From Bog-473 sp963777485 (GTDB lineage: Bacteria > Actinomycetota > Acidimicrobiia > Acidimicrobiales > RAAP-2): DNA of 64,000 bases. Position numbers and translations under genes: made by a program. The notes beneath the pieces are model-generated. The model did no database searches. It was given only the letters and a program-made list of their open reading frames with translations, and was not told where the DNA came from. The stretch spans positions 992,001-1,056,000 of the forward strand of contig CAVZQP010000001.1 in NCBI GenBank assembly GCA_963777485.1, written 5' to 3'. Shown here in pieces: positions 9,101 to 16,578 of this stretch; within the stretch, counting starts at the first letter, position 1, and each line of letters opens with the position of its first letter.

Positions 9101-9238
9101 CGCATCGTTGACGACGAGTGTGGTCGCCGCCCCCGCCGGCGAGGACGCAATGGGAAGAAGCGCGATTCCGGCGCCGGCTCCGGCCGCCCCGATGAGCAAT
9201 GCGCAGCCAGCAAAAAATCGTCCGAACAGCTTCACCAC
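6170..9238 (-). CDS. Large secreted beta-helix protein with C-terminal DGGVF-type repeats
   Basis: About 1020 residues. Start is GTG at 9238 or 9235, with GGAGG 5-8 nt upstream. The N-terminus is a Sec signal peptide (KLFGRFFAGCALLIG..., likely cut after SSPAGA). Next comes a CSLREA-like segment (DCTLRAALTEA), then ~550 residues of short Gly/Asn/Thr repeats such as GGGIWNNGG, STFTDNSTGNGGGA and NTFTGGSISDN, typical of a parallel beta-helix (pectin-lyase fold, POMP-like). The last ~280 residues are about six ~47-residue repeats of the form GYxLVxxDGGVFxFGxxxFFGS...APVVGIA, which could close into a propeller. No membrane anchor or sortase signal is seen, so it is probably released or wall-associated. 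The ligand is unknown. Confidence 0.85.
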   Translation of the reverse strand: MVKLFGRFFAGCALLIGAAGAGAGIALLPIASSPAGAATTLVVNDANDGSPTPSNCTTSTPTTGPDCTLRAALTEAATLSGSVVVSLPNPTGVEFNAGSVYQVLSLLVVTASNSSSSVTVAGVGASTSVIQAQCTGVSCTVTFGVFEISSGTNAAITGVTIEDGDNSTVSDGDESGGGIWNNGGTLTLQNSTLTHNIANGGSGGAIWNDGTATITSSTFTDNSTGNGGGAILNGGNLTVTGSTFIGNSSGGNGGAIAQFLAPSTATTTLTNDIISDNNAGGDGAGFMMDSGTLTLSGGTIGGTGSTSPADQGNSASGCGGGLAVEGGSATSSGVTYGGSSSTQGNTSHQCGGGIYIDGGTNSFSNDTIAANTASTGNDGGGMEIDAGTNQFTGETIGGPTFSDGNSVSNTGSIASQAAGANILGGTNTFTGGTASNNVATSSDGGAFAVGGGTNAFNGLTVNGNEASWSGSVGAPNGDGGGFWIYAGTNTFTGGSISDNIAYEGGGVFTSSGEGGPTDTFTNETISGNDATEAGGGLAFDTAQAGSTSITASTIANNVVRGLVGISAILGDGGGILSNSCNAVALTNDTITGNTALNGGGYFGTACAESPTVSTAFRFDTVSGNTATETGTGAGNVQTIDDSTLTFAQTILANGSDSGGTTPNCSFTGPGSVTSLGYNLTDTSACASPVATDLTGKDPQLGPLANNGGPTQTLLPADGAPEVGAIPDATCVGTGVGTDQRGLARGAGAASSCTIGSVEVGQNFNGYRLVADEGGIFDYGLLFSGSLANNHLNAPIVGLANAPGPAAYLMVGSDGGVFALGGANFFGSLGGQKIPSPIAAIAAPPSENGYWLAAQNGKIYNYGAAPALPAIQLPTGAHIVGMASTTDGQGAWLTDQLGDVYAEGSAHYVGGLGGVHINMPIVGIAAAASGQGYVLVATDGGAFAFGTQNFFGSVPGSLKPGQSLNAPVVGVAVTHSGKGYWEVGADGGVFTYGDAPFLGSMGGIRLNGPVVGIQHLGSATAPG

Positions 9239-9400
9239 GACCACCTCCGAAGCTCTACTGGCTGCGACCGTAGCGCTCCACAGCAGTTTGAGGGAGGGAA
9301 GCGGGCAACGCAGTGTTGCCGCGAGTCGCGTGGCCCCTCTGGCAACCCGGGCTCCCAGGGGGCCACACGTTCCCTCGATCCACCCTTCCGCGCGGGACCG

Positions 9401-9406
9401 TAGACT
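9401..9406 (+). promoter_or_regulatory. -10 element TAGACT, leaderless promoter of the NifU-type gene
   Basis: TAGACT ends 7 nt before the ATG at 9414. There is no Shine-Dalgarno sequence in between, so the transcript should start at the A of the ATG. Confidence 0.6.
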
Positions 9407-9413
9407 GTCGCGT

Positions 9414-10082
9414 ATGGCAACCCAGACCCAGGACTTCCAGGCCACGACGCCGACGACACCGCTCGTGGCCCTCACCCCCGAGGCGTACAAGGTGGTGACG
9501 GAGGCGATCGGGCAGGAGCCGGACCCCGCTTCGCTCGCCCTGTGGCTCGAGGTGCGCGGCGTCCAGGCGGGCGTCTTCGTCTACGACCTCTATTTCCAGG
9601 CCCTCTCCGACGCCGGCGAGGGCGACGCCCGAGTCGCCCAAGATGAGCTCGACATCGTCGTCCCCGAAGGGAGCGTCGACCGGCTCCGCGGCGCCCGGCT
9701 CGAGTGGTCCGAAGAGAACGGGGGCGGCCTGGTGCTCGTCAACCCGAACTCGCCCGCACCCGAAGAGGTCGCGCCGAACGTGCCGCCCGAAGTCTTGGCC
9801 AAGGGGATCACCGGTCCGCTCGCGCTGCGGGTGGCCGCCGTCCTCGAGCAGTCCGTGAACCCGGCCATCGCCAGTCACGGCGGGCGGGCCGACCTCGTCG
9901 CGCTGAACGACGAGGACGGTACGGCGTACCTTCGCCTGTCCGGCGGGTGCCAGGGCTGTGCCATGTCGCAGATGACGCTGCGGCAGGGGATCGAGACGAC
10001 GCTGCTCGAAGAGGTCCCCGAGCTGACCAAGATCCTGGACGTCACCGACCACGGCAGCGGCGAGAACCCCTTCTACAGCTGA
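9414..10082 (+). CDS. NfuA-like Fe-S cluster scaffold/carrier protein
   Basis: 222 residues. The C-terminal ~75 residues are a NifU domain with the cluster-binding CxxC (Cys179, Cys182 in SGGCQGCAMSQMTLRQGIE). The N-terminal ~110 residues look like a degenerate A-type carrier (HesB/IscA fold) that lacks the usual cysteines, the arrangement of NfuA. Proteins of this type receive a [4Fe-4S] cluster and pass it to client enzymes in the cytoplasm. The ATG at 9414 is set by the leaderless -10 just upstream. It is divergent from the beta-helix gene and followed after 75 nt by aroC, which has its own promoter. Confidence 0.88.
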   Translation: MATQTQDFQATTPTTPLVALTPEAYKVVTEAIGQEPDPASLALWLEVRGVQAGVFVYDLYFQALSDAGEGDARVAQDELDIVVPEGSVDRLRGARLEWSEENGGGLVLVNPNSPAPEEVAPNVPPEVLAKGITGPLALRVAAVLEQSVNPAIASHGGRADLVALNDEDGTAYLRLSGGCQGCAMSQMTLRQGIETTLLEEVPELTKILDVTDHGSGENPFYS

Positions 10083-10145
10083 CCGACCAGGGATTCACCT
10101 GGTCACCAACGTGATCTGGGCACCGGGAGTCCCACAGGCGTCCGG

Positions 10146-10151
10146 TAGCGT
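10146..10151 (+). promoter_or_regulatory. -10 element TAGCGT, leaderless promoter of the aro operon
   Basis: TAGCGT ends 6 nt before the GTG start of aroC at 10158, with no Shine-Dalgarno sequence between them. It probably drives aroC-aroK-aroB-aroQ and possibly the downstream peptidase, efp and nusB genes. Confidence 0.55.
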
Positions 10152-10157
10152 TGCACC

Positions 10158-11381
10158 GTGCTGCGCTTCCTGACCGCAGGCGAATCCCACGGCAAGGCCC
10201 TCGTCGTCATCGTCGAGGGTCTGCCCGCCGGCCTGTCAGTCGAGGCATCCGACGTCGGGGCCGAGCTGGCCCGTCGCCGCCTCGGCTACGGGCGCGGCCC
10301 GCGCATGCGCTTCGAGGCCGACGAGGTCACCCTCCTGGGCGGCATCCGTCACGGCCGCACGCTCGGCTCTCCCGTCGCCATCGAGATCGCCAACACCGAG
10401 TGGCCCAAGTGGACCGAGGAGATGTCGCCCGAACCGGGTGCCCCGGGCCCCGGCAAGGTGCTCACCCAACCCAGGCCGGGGCACGCCGACCTGCCCGGGA
10501 TGCTCAAGTACGGCTTCGATGACGCCCGAGACGTGCTCGAGCGCGCCTCGGCCCGGGAGACCGCCGCCCGGGTCGCCGCCGGCACGCTGGCCAAGCTCCT
10601 GCTGGAGCAGCTCGGCACGTCCACCGTGAGCCACATCGTGGCCCTGGGCGACGCGGCCACGTCACCGGACAGCCCGCGGCCCGGGCCGAGCGACCTCGAG
10701 AAAGTCGACGAGAGCGCGGTGCGCTGCTTCGATCCTGTGGCCGAGGAGGCGATGATCGCCGCGGTGAAGGCGGCGGCCAAGGTCGGCGACTCGCTCGGTG
10801 GCGTGGCCGAGATCCTGGCCTACGGGGTGCCCGTCGGCCTCGGCAGCCACGTCCATTGGGACCGCAAGCTGGACGCCAACCTCGCCCAGGCCTTCATGTC
10901 GATCCAAGCGGTCAAGGCTGTCGAGATCGGCGAGGGATGGGACAACGCGTCCCGCCGCGGCTCGGAGGCCCACGACGCGATCCTCTACGAGGAGTCCGAG
11001 GGCTACGTGCGGTCGACCGACCGGGCCGGCGGCATCGAGGGCGGCATGTCCAACGGCTCGCTCATTGTTGCCAGGGTCGCCATGAAGCCTCTCGCCACCC
11101 TCAACCGTCCGGTGCTCCAGACAGTGGACGTCGTGACCAAGGAGTCCACCGTCAGTTTCAAGGAACGGACCGACGTCACGGCCGTGCCGGCCATGGGCGT
11201 CGTCGCCGAGTCGATGATGGCCCTGGTCCTGGCGAACGAGGCCCTTCGCAAGTTCGGGGGTGACTCGCTGGCCGAGATCGTCCGCAACCGGGACGGCTAT
11301 GTCGCGTCGCTCGGGTCGACCCCGTCGTCGGCGACGGGACGACACGGCCCCGGCGCCGGCTCGAGCAGCGCAGCCCAGTGA
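10158..11381 (+). CDS. aroC: Chorismate synthase
   Basis: 407 residues, slightly longer than the usual ~390. It makes chorismate from 5-enolpyruvylshikimate-3-phosphate, the last step of the shikimate pathway, using reduced FMN. The N-terminal signature TAGESHGKALVVIVEGLPAGL is clear (written here as TAGESHGKALVV and EGLPAGL). RPGHADLPGMLKYG (about 98-111), DARDVLERASARETA, and the C-terminal MALVLANEALRKFGGDSLAE block are also present. The GTG at 10158 is fixed by the N-terminal motif and the leaderless -10. It is the first gene of the aro operon and overlaps aroK by 4 bases. Confidence 0.96.
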   Translation: MLRFLTAGESHGKALVVIVEGLPAGLSVEASDVGAELARRRLGYGRGPRMRFEADEVTLLGGIRHGRTLGSPVAIEIANTEWPKWTEEMSPEPGAPGPGKVLTQPRPGHADLPGMLKYGFDDARDVLERASARETAARVAAGTLAKLLLEQLGTSTVSHIVALGDAATSPDSPRPGPSDLEKVDESAVRCFDPVAEEAMIAAVKAAAKVGDSLGGVAEILAYGVPVGLGSHVHWDRKLDANLAQAFMSIQAVKAVEIGEGWDNASRRGSEAHDAILYEESEGYVRSTDRAGGIEGGMSNGSLIVARVAMKPLATLNRPVLQTVDVVTKESTVSFKERTDVTAVPAMGVVAESMMALVLANEALRKFGGDSLAEIVRNRDGYVASLGSTPSSATGRHGPGAGSSSAAQ

Positions 11382-11923
11382 CGCCTCCCCGCATCCTGCT
11401 CGTCGGGATGATGGGTTGTGGCAAGACGACGACCGGAGGGCTCGTGGCCCGTCGTCTGGGTTGGGACTATCGGGACTCCGACGCCGACGTCGAGGCGCTC
11501 ACCGGTCGAACCGTTCCCGAGATCTTCGCCAGCGACGGCGAGGCTGCCTTCCGCAAGGTCGAGGCCGAGGTCCTCGCAACTGCGTGCACCAGCGAGCAGC
11601 CGACCGTCATCTCTGTCGCCGGGGGTGCGGTGCTGAGCGCCGACAACCGGAAGCTGATCCGCGAGTGCGGCACCGTCGTGTGGCTCCGGGCCGAACCGCA
11701 GCGGCTCGCCGAGCGGGTCGGTGACGGCGCCGGGCGACCGCTTCTCGAGGGCGACAAGAGCGAGATCATGGCCCGCCTCCTCACCGAGCGGGCCCCGCAC
11801 TACGCAGAGGTCGCCGACGCCGTGATCGACGTCGACCATCTCACACCCGACCAGGTCGCTGACCGGGTGCTCGCCGCCGCGGGCATTCGCCCCTCCGAGG
11901 CACCGGCGGCGCACTCCAACTGA
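11378..11923 (+). CDS. aroK: Shikimate kinase
   Basis: 181 residues. It phosphorylates shikimate at the 3-hydroxyl with ATP. The Walker A loop is GMMGCGKTT (10-18). DSDADVEALTGRTVPEIF supplies the shikimate-binding DxD and the conserved I/V-x-E-I-F helix. SVAGGAVL is the GGG-type loop and GRPLLEG the lid arginine region. It starts with GTG at 11378 overlapping the aroC stop (GTGA). Confidence 0.95.
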   Translation: MTPPRILLVGMMGCGKTTTGGLVARRLGWDYRDSDADVEALTGRTVPEIFASDGEAAFRKVEAEVLATACTSEQPTVISVAGGAVLSADNRKLIRECGTVVWLRAEPQRLAERVGDGAGRPLLEGDKSEIMARLLTERAPHYAEVADAVIDVDHLTPDQVADRVLAAAGIRPSEAPAAHSN

Positions 11924-11931
11924 CCGCCGTC

Positions 11932-12972
11932 ATGCGCGCCCTCTCTGTCGATCTCGCCGAACGCTCGTACCCCGTCCTCGTCGGACCCGGCGCCCGCCAC
12001 GAGCTCGGGCGCTTCCTGCCTCCGTCGGCGAAGTCGGCGGTGATCGTCACCCAGGAGGCGATCAAGAAGGCGGGCTGGGTGGACGGTCTCGATCCGGGTG
12101 TGCCCTCCGAGGTCTTCGTCATTCCCGACGGGGAGGATGCCAAGACCCTCGCCACGGTCGAGATGCTCACACGCCATTTCGCCAACGCCGGCCTCTCCCG
12201 GGCCGATGTCGTCATCGCCGTCGGCGGCGGCATCGTCACCGACGTCGCCGGCTTCGCGGCCGCCACCTACCACCGCGGCACGGCGTACGTGAACGTCGCC
12301 ACCTCGTTGCTCGCGCAAGTCGACGCTGCCATCGGCGGCAAGACCGGCGTCAACCTGCCCGAGGGCAAGAACCTGGTCGGCGCCTTCTGGCAGCCGAACG
12401 CGGTGTTGTGCGACACAGAGACCCTCGGCACGCTCCCACCCCGGGAGTGGGCCTGTGGCCGGGGCGAGGTCGCGAAGTACGCCTTCCTGGGCGAAGCGCC
12501 GACGGCCGACCAACCGGTCGAGGAGCAGGTGGCCCGGTGTGTGGGCATCAAGGCGGCCGTCGTGGCCGACGACGAACGCGAGGGCGGTCGCCGCATGATC
12601 CTCAACTACGGCCACACATTGGCGCACGCGCTCGAAGGAGCGGCCCTCTCCGAGCACCACGAATGGGACGTGCGGCACGGCGAGGCCGTGGCCATCGGCC
12701 TCCTCTTTGCCGCGCTGCTCGCCCGGAGGCTGGGTCGGATCGACGAAGCACGCGTCGAGGAGCACCGCCATGTGATCGGCAGCTTCGACCTCCCGACCGA
12801 CCTGCCGCCTGACGCAGATGCGGGGGAACTCCTCGAGTTCATGGGCCGCGACAAGAAGGCCCAGCAGGACCTCACCTTCGTGCTCGACGGCCCGAACGGG
12901 GTGGAGCCCGTGAAGGGCGTGGCCACCTCCGACGTGGTCGCTACCCTGGCGGCCATGGGTGCACGCCGGTGA
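11932..12972 (+). CDS. aroB: 3-dehydroquinate synthase
   Basis: 346 residues. It converts DAHP to 3-dehydroquinate using NAD+ and a divalent metal. Visible family blocks are PDGEDAKTLATVEML, the nucleotide motif VGGGIVTDVAGFAAATYHRG (split as VGGGIVTDVAGF and AATYHRG), DAAIGGKTGVNLPEGKNLVG (DAAIGGKTGVN and PEGKNLVG), and the metal ligands in RGEVAKYAF, LNYGHTLAHALE and VRHGEAVAIG. It starts 8 nt after aroK. Confidence 0.96.
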   Translation: MRALSVDLAERSYPVLVGPGARHELGRFLPPSAKSAVIVTQEAIKKAGWVDGLDPGVPSEVFVIPDGEDAKTLATVEMLTRHFANAGLSRADVVIAVGGGIVTDVAGFAAATYHRGTAYVNVATSLLAQVDAAIGGKTGVNLPEGKNLVGAFWQPNAVLCDTETLGTLPPREWACGRGEVAKYAFLGEAPTADQPVEEQVARCVGIKAAVVADDEREGGRRMILNYGHTLAHALEGAALSEHHEWDVRHGEAVAIGLLFAALLARRLGRIDEARVEEHRHVIGSFDLPTDLPPDADAGELLEFMGRDKKAQQDLTFVLDGPNGVEPVKGVATSDVVATLAAMGARR

Positions 12973-12997
12973 ACGTGACCGACCGCAGCAGACGCCG

Positions 12998-13444
12998 ATG
13001 AGCCGGGTCCTCCTTCTCTCCGGCCCCAACCTGAACCTGCTCGGCGAGCGAGAGCCCCACATCTACGGGACGGCCACCCTCGACGATCACGTCAAGCGGG
13101 CCGAGGCCGCCGCCGCCGGCCACGGCCTGGAGCTCCGGCACATCCAGTCGAACCACGAGGGTGAGCTGATCGACGCCGTGCATGCCGCCCGCGGCATCAC
13201 CGACGCGTTGATCATCAACGCGGGTGCGCTGAGCCACACCTCGTGGTCCCTCCACGATGCGGTGGCTGCCTTCGACGGTCCCGTCGTCGAGCTGCACGTC
13301 TCGAACCCGGCCGCCCGGGAGCCGTTCCGCCACACGTCGGTGCTGGCACCGGTCGCGAACGGCCTGGTCGCCGGGTTCGGAGGGTTGGGCTACGAGCTGG
13401 CTGTCGAGGCCGTCGCCGCACTGTTGAAGGGAGCCGACGCATGA
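12998..13444 (+). CDS. aroQ: 3-dehydroquinate dehydratase, type II
   Basis: 148 residues, the normal size for the type II dodecameric enzyme. It removes water from 3-dehydroquinate to give 3-dehydroshikimate. Key blocks are LLSGPNLNLLGEREPHIYG, with the catalytic Tyr near residue 23, IQSNHEGELID, INAGALSHTSW and VELHVSNPAAREPFRH. The ATG at 12998 is chosen because the conserved strand begins four residues later. The start of the next gene overlaps its stop (ATGA). Confidence 0.95.
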   Translation: MSRVLLLSGPNLNLLGEREPHIYGTATLDDHVKRAEAAAAGHGLELRHIQSNHEGELIDAVHAARGITDALIINAGALSHTSWSLHDAVAAFDGPVVELHVSNPAAREPFRHTSVLAPVANGLVAGFGGLGYELAVEAVAALLKGADA

Positions 13445-14601
13445 CCACCACCAATCCCTACGCCCCGCCCACGGATGCCCTCCCGGCACTCACGGTGACC
13501 GGCCGCCTCGATCGCCTGCGCGCCGCCTTCGACGAGCACGAGATCGACGCCCTCGTCGTGACGACGCTACCCAACGTCCGCTACCTGACCGGCTTCGCCG
13601 GCTCGGCCGGCGTGTTGACCGTCACCCGCGACACGGCGCTGCTCACGACGGACGGCCGTTATCGCACCCAGTCGGCCGAGCAGGTCGACAAGACGGGAGC
13701 AGCGGCGCAGGTCGACATCACCATCGGCCCCGCGGCGGAACAGCGCAAGGCGGCGCAGACGCTCCTCACCGACGCCGCCAAAGCGATCGCCCGCATCGGC
13801 CTCGAGGCCGACCAGGTCTCGTGGAGCGCACAGCGCACGTGGGCCGACCTCCTGGGCGAAGACCGACTCGTCGCCACCTCCAACGCGGTCGAGGCACTGC
13901 GCGAAGTGAAGGACGCCGCCGAGATAGCCCGGATGGAGCACGCTGCCGCCATCGCCGACGCCGCGCTCTTCGACACCCTCCCGCTCATGAGCCAGGGCGT
14001 CACCGAGGAGCACTTCGCCCTCGAGCTCGATACGGCCATGCGCCGTCACGGCGCCGAGAGCACCGCCTTCGAGACGATCGTCGCGGCCGGTGAGAACTCG
14101 GCGAAGCCGCACCACCACCCTGGCGGCCGTCGCATCGCAACGGGCGACCCGGTGGTCGTGGACTTCGGAGCGACCTTCGAGGGTTACCGCTCCGACATGA
14201 CGCGCACGTTCTGCGTCAACGAGGACCCGACAGGCGAACTCGCACGGATCTTCAACGTCGTCCAAACATCCCAAGCCGCCGGCGCCAAAGCCGTCAAGCC
14301 GGGCATCAGCGTCAAAGAGGTCGACGACGTCTGCCGCCGCATCATCGCCGACGCCGGCTGGGCCGACCGCTTCGAGCACGGAACAGGTCACGGCGTCGGG
14401 CTCGATATCCACGAAGCGCCGACGGTGTCCCAGTTGGGCACTGCTATCCTCGCTCCCGGATTCGTCGTCACCGTCGAGCCTGGTGTCTATGTTCCCGGGC
14501 ACGGCGGCGTCCGCGTCGAGGACACCCTGGTGGTCACCGAGGACGGCGCCCGCGCACTCACCCGATTCACGAAGGACATCCATGGCAGTCTCGACCAATG
14601 A
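13441..14601 (+). CDS. Xaa-Pro aminopeptidase / M24 family metallopeptidase
   Basis: 386 residues with a creatinase-like N-terminal domain (RLDRLRAAFDEHEIDALVVTTLPNVRYLTGF...) and a C-terminal pita-bread M24 domain. The five metal ligands can be placed in VVVDFGATFEGYRSDMTRTF (two Asp), GHGVGLDIHEAP (His), VTVEPGVYVPG (Glu) and GGVRVEDTLVV (Glu). It would cut an N-terminal residue preceding proline in cytoplasmic peptides. The position just before efp is conserved in many bacteria. It overlaps aroQ by 4 bases and efp by 20. Confidence 0.92.
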   Translation: MTTTNPYAPPTDALPALTVTGRLDRLRAAFDEHEIDALVVTTLPNVRYLTGFAGSAGVLTVTRDTALLTTDGRYRTQSAEQVDKTGAAAQVDITIGPAAEQRKAAQTLLTDAAKAIARIGLEADQVSWSAQRTWADLLGEDRLVATSNAVEALREVKDAAEIARMEHAAAIADAALFDTLPLMSQGVTEEHFALELDTAMRRHGAESTAFETIVAAGENSAKPHHHPGGRRIATGDPVVVDFGATFEGYRSDMTRTFCVNEDPTGELARIFNVVQTSQAAGAKAVKPGISVKEVDDVCRRIIADAGWADRFEHGTGHGVGLDIHEAPTVSQLGTAILAPGFVVTVEPGVYVPGHGGVRVEDTLVVTEDGARALTRFTKDIHGSLDQ

Positions 14602-15142
14602 CTTGAAAAACGGCATGAGCTTGGACCTCCCCGAGGGCCTGTTCAACGTCGTCGAGTTCCAACACGTCAAGCCCGGCAAGGGCGGCGCGTTCGTGCGCAC
14701 CAAGCTCAAGAACGTCCGCAGCGGCGCGGTGATCGAGCGCACCTACCGGGCCGACGAGAAGCTCGAGCAAGCGATCATCGAAAAGCGCGACATGCAGTTC
14801 CTCTACCGCGACGGCGCCGACTTCGTGTTCATGGACACGACGAGCTACGAGCAGATGACCGCGTCGCCCGACTCGCTCAGCGACGCGCCGAGCTACCTGA
14901 AGGAGGGCGACGCGGCGAACCTGCAGATGTACAACGGCGAGATCGTCGGCGTCGACCTCCCCGCCGCCGTCGAGCTGACGGTGACCGAGACCGAGCCCGG
15001 CATCCAGGGCGACCGCGTCTCGGGCGCCCGCAAGCCGGCCACGCTGCAGACCGGCCTCGTCGTCCAGGTGCCGCTCTTCGTGAACACCGGCGACGTGATC
15101 AAGGTCGACACGCGCTCGGGCGAGTACCTGACCCGGGCCTGA
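14582..15142 (+). CDS. efp: Elongation factor P
   Basis: 186 residues, full length. EF-P binds the ribosome between the P and E sites and relieves stalling at polyproline stretches. The KOW-like N-terminal domain has the conserved loop HVKPGKGGAF with Lys33 at the tip, the residue that is modified or left bare in different bacteria. The two OB domains end with the signature GDVIKVDTRSGEYLTRA. The ATG at 14582 overlaps the peptidase end by 20 nt. Confidence 0.96.
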   Translation: MAVSTNDLKNGMSLDLPEGLFNVVEFQHVKPGKGGAFVRTKLKNVRSGAVIERTYRADEKLEQAIIEKRDMQFLYRDGADFVFMDTTSYEQMTASPDSLSDAPSYLKEGDAANLQMYNGEIVGVDLPAAVELTVTETEPGIQGDRVSGARKPATLQTGLVVQVPLFVNTGDVIKVDTRSGEYLTRA

Positions 15143-15192
15143 CAGCCCGGCACCTCGTCTTTCCACCGCGACCTCGTCCGAGGCGCCCCTTC

Positions 15193-15624
15193 GTGCCACC
15201 ACCACCCTCCGCCCCCGACGCCGGCGCCGCCCCCCGCCACCAACAGCGCGAGCGGGCGTTGTCGCTCCTCTACGAGGCGGAATTGAAGGGGGAGGATCCC
15301 GTCACCGTGGCGGACGCGCTGGTCGTCCCGCCGGACCCCTACGTGCGCACGCTGCTCGAACAGAGCGTCGGCACCAAAGAGGAGGCGGAACGGCGCATCG
15401 CCGCGGCCTCGGTCGGCTGGCCGCTCGACCGGATGGCCGTCATCGACCGACTCGTCCTCCGGCTCGCGGTCGCCGAGCTGCTCGATCCCGACGGGCCACC
15501 GCCGGCCGTCGTCATCGACGAGGCCGTCGAGCTGGCCAAGACCTATTCGACGGACGAGTCGGGCCGCTTCGTCAACGGCATCCTCGCCGCCATCGCGCCG
15601 GACCTCCGGCCGCCTTCCGCCTGA
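15193..15624 (+). CDS. nusB: Transcription antitermination factor NusB
   Basis: 143 residues from GTG at 15193. NusB with S10 binds boxA RNA and promotes antitermination of rRNA operons. The all-helical fold is recognisable: RHQQRERALSLLYEAELKGE near the N-terminus, WPLDRMAVIDRLVLRLAVAELL, and the C-terminal AVELAKTYSTDESGRFVNGILAAI. There is a ~10-residue Pro/Ala-rich N-terminal extension. A boxA-like site in the rrn leader of this window (62096-62108) is its expected target. Confidence 0.94.
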   Translation: MPPPPSAPDAGAAPRHQQRERALSLLYEAELKGEDPVTVADALVVPPDPYVRTLLEQSVGTKEEAERRIAAASVGWPLDRMAVIDRLVLRLAVAELLDPDGPPPAVVIDEAVELAKTYSTDESGRFVNGILAAIAPDLRPPSA

Positions 15625-15834
15625 TCAGCGCTTCCGCCGCTCGTGGCGCGACTGCGCCCGCTTGGCCTTCCGGGTCCGACGGCTTGCATCGTCGTGGGCG
15701 TGGACAGAATGCGTCGAGTGCGTGGCGTGGGCGACCTCGTCCTCTTCGTATGCCCTGCGGCTGCGGGACCAGGCGCCGAGGCCCCCCACGATCAACACGA
15801 CCGCGAGGATGCTGAAGATCAGGACGTAGAACAT
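15625..15834 (-). CDS. Small single-pass membrane protein with His/Arg-rich tail
   Basis: 69 residues. MFYVLIFSILAVVLIVGGLGAW forms one membrane helix at the N-terminus. It is followed by a cytoplasmic tail that is first histidine-rich (HATHSTHSVHAHDD) and then very basic (RRTRKAKRAQSRHERRKR). The ATG at 15834 is the only sensible start. It converges with nusB with no gap between the stops. The histidine spacing could bind metal, but that is inference; no family is recognised. Confidence 0.65.
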   Translation of the reverse strand: MFYVLIFSILAVVLIVGGLGAWSRSRRAYEEDEVAHATHSTHSVHAHDDASRRTRKAKRAQSRHERRKR

Positions 15835-15947
15835 GCCTCATTAGATCATGGCCGTTTCAGCCCCGGCCGGCCTGCAAAGACCCGTACATGGCACGCGGGC
15901 CCTCGCGGTCGGTGATTGCCCCCTATCGGAACCGCGCCCGGCCGCGC

Positions 15948-15953
15948 TAAAGT
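15948..15953 (+). promoter_or_regulatory. Probable -10 of the pyr operon (TAAAGT)
   Basis: TAAAGT fits TANNNT and would start transcription near 15960, just ahead of the PyrR loop. No clear -35 was found. Confidence 0.45.
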
Positions 15954-15963
15954 CTTCGTCTGA

Positions 15964-15994
15964 CCGTGAAGTGGGTCCTGTGAGGCTCACACGG
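15964..15994 (+). promoter_or_regulatory. PyrR-binding RNA loop upstream of pyrR
   Basis: The segment GGTCCTGTGAGGCT (15974-15987) matches the PyrR binding-loop consensus ARUCCNGNGAGGYU except at the first base (G for A). It is framed by complementary arms CCGTG (15964-15968) and CACGG (15990-15994). The ribosome binding site AGGAGGA (15996-16002) starts 2 nt after the hairpin, so PyrR-UMP binding would most likely block translation initiation, as described for mycobacteria. No antiterminator/terminator pair is seen. Confidence 0.75.
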
Positions 15995-16005
15995 CAGGAG
16001 GAACA

Positions 16006-16578
16006 GTGGCCGAACGCGAACGCAGTCACACGCGGCCCCTCGGGGGTGTGTTCGTCGCCCATTCCCAGGTTCTCACCTCCGCCGACGTGCAGCGGGCCCT
16101 GACCCGGATGTCGCACGAGGTCGTCGAGCGCAACGGCGGCCTCTCCGACGTGATCCTGATCGGCCTGCAGACCGGCGGCGTCCCCCTGGCCACGAAGATG
16201 GCAGAGATCCTCCGCCAGATCGAGAATGCGGACGAGCTCGCAGTCGGGAGCCTCGACGTCGCCTTCTACCGCGACGACATCGGCCTTCGTCCCGTGCTGC
16301 CCGAGGCGGTGACTGACGTTCCGATCGACCTGGCCGGACGGATCGTCGTGCTGGTGGACGACGTGCTGTTCACCGGCCGGACCATCCGTGCCGCCCTGAA
16401 CGCCCTGAACGACTACGGCCGCGCCAAGGCGGTCCAGCTGGCCGTCATGATCGACCGGGGCCACCGCGAGCTGCCCATACGCCCCGACTTCGTCGGCAAG
16501 AACTTGCCGACCCGACGCGAGGAGATGGTCGACGTCGGCGAGGACGGCGTCTGGATCGGCACCTTGGAGGACAGGTGA
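16006..16578 (+). CDS. pyrR: Bifunctional pyr operon regulator / uracil phosphoribosyltransferase
   Basis: 190 residues from GTG at 16006, with AGGAGGA 3 nt upstream. The PRPP-binding motif VVLVDDVLFTGRT (about 114-126) is intact. LIGLQTGGVPLA, DVAFYRDDIG and the C-terminal LPIRPDFVGKNLPT are standard PyrR features. The protein senses UMP/PRPP and binds the RNA loop just upstream of its own start. It is the first gene of pyrR-pyrB-pyrC-carA-carB-pyrD-pyrF and overlaps pyrB by 4 bases. Confidence 0.95.
   Translation: MAERERSHTRPLGGVFVAHSQVLTSADVQRALTRMSHEVVERNGGLSDVILIGLQTGGVPLATKMAEILRQIENADELAVGSLDVAFYRDDIGLRPVLPEAVTDVPIDLAGRIVVLVDDVLFTGRTIRAALNALNDYGRAKAVQLAVMIDRGHRELPIRPDFVGKNLPTRREEMVDVGEDGVWIGTLEDR

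Noticed and set aside
5864..9403. A 1179-codon plus-strand frame opposite the beta-helix protein
   Set aside because: The minus-strand protein has a signal peptide, regular repeats and a ribosome binding site. The plus frame has none and shows antisense composition.
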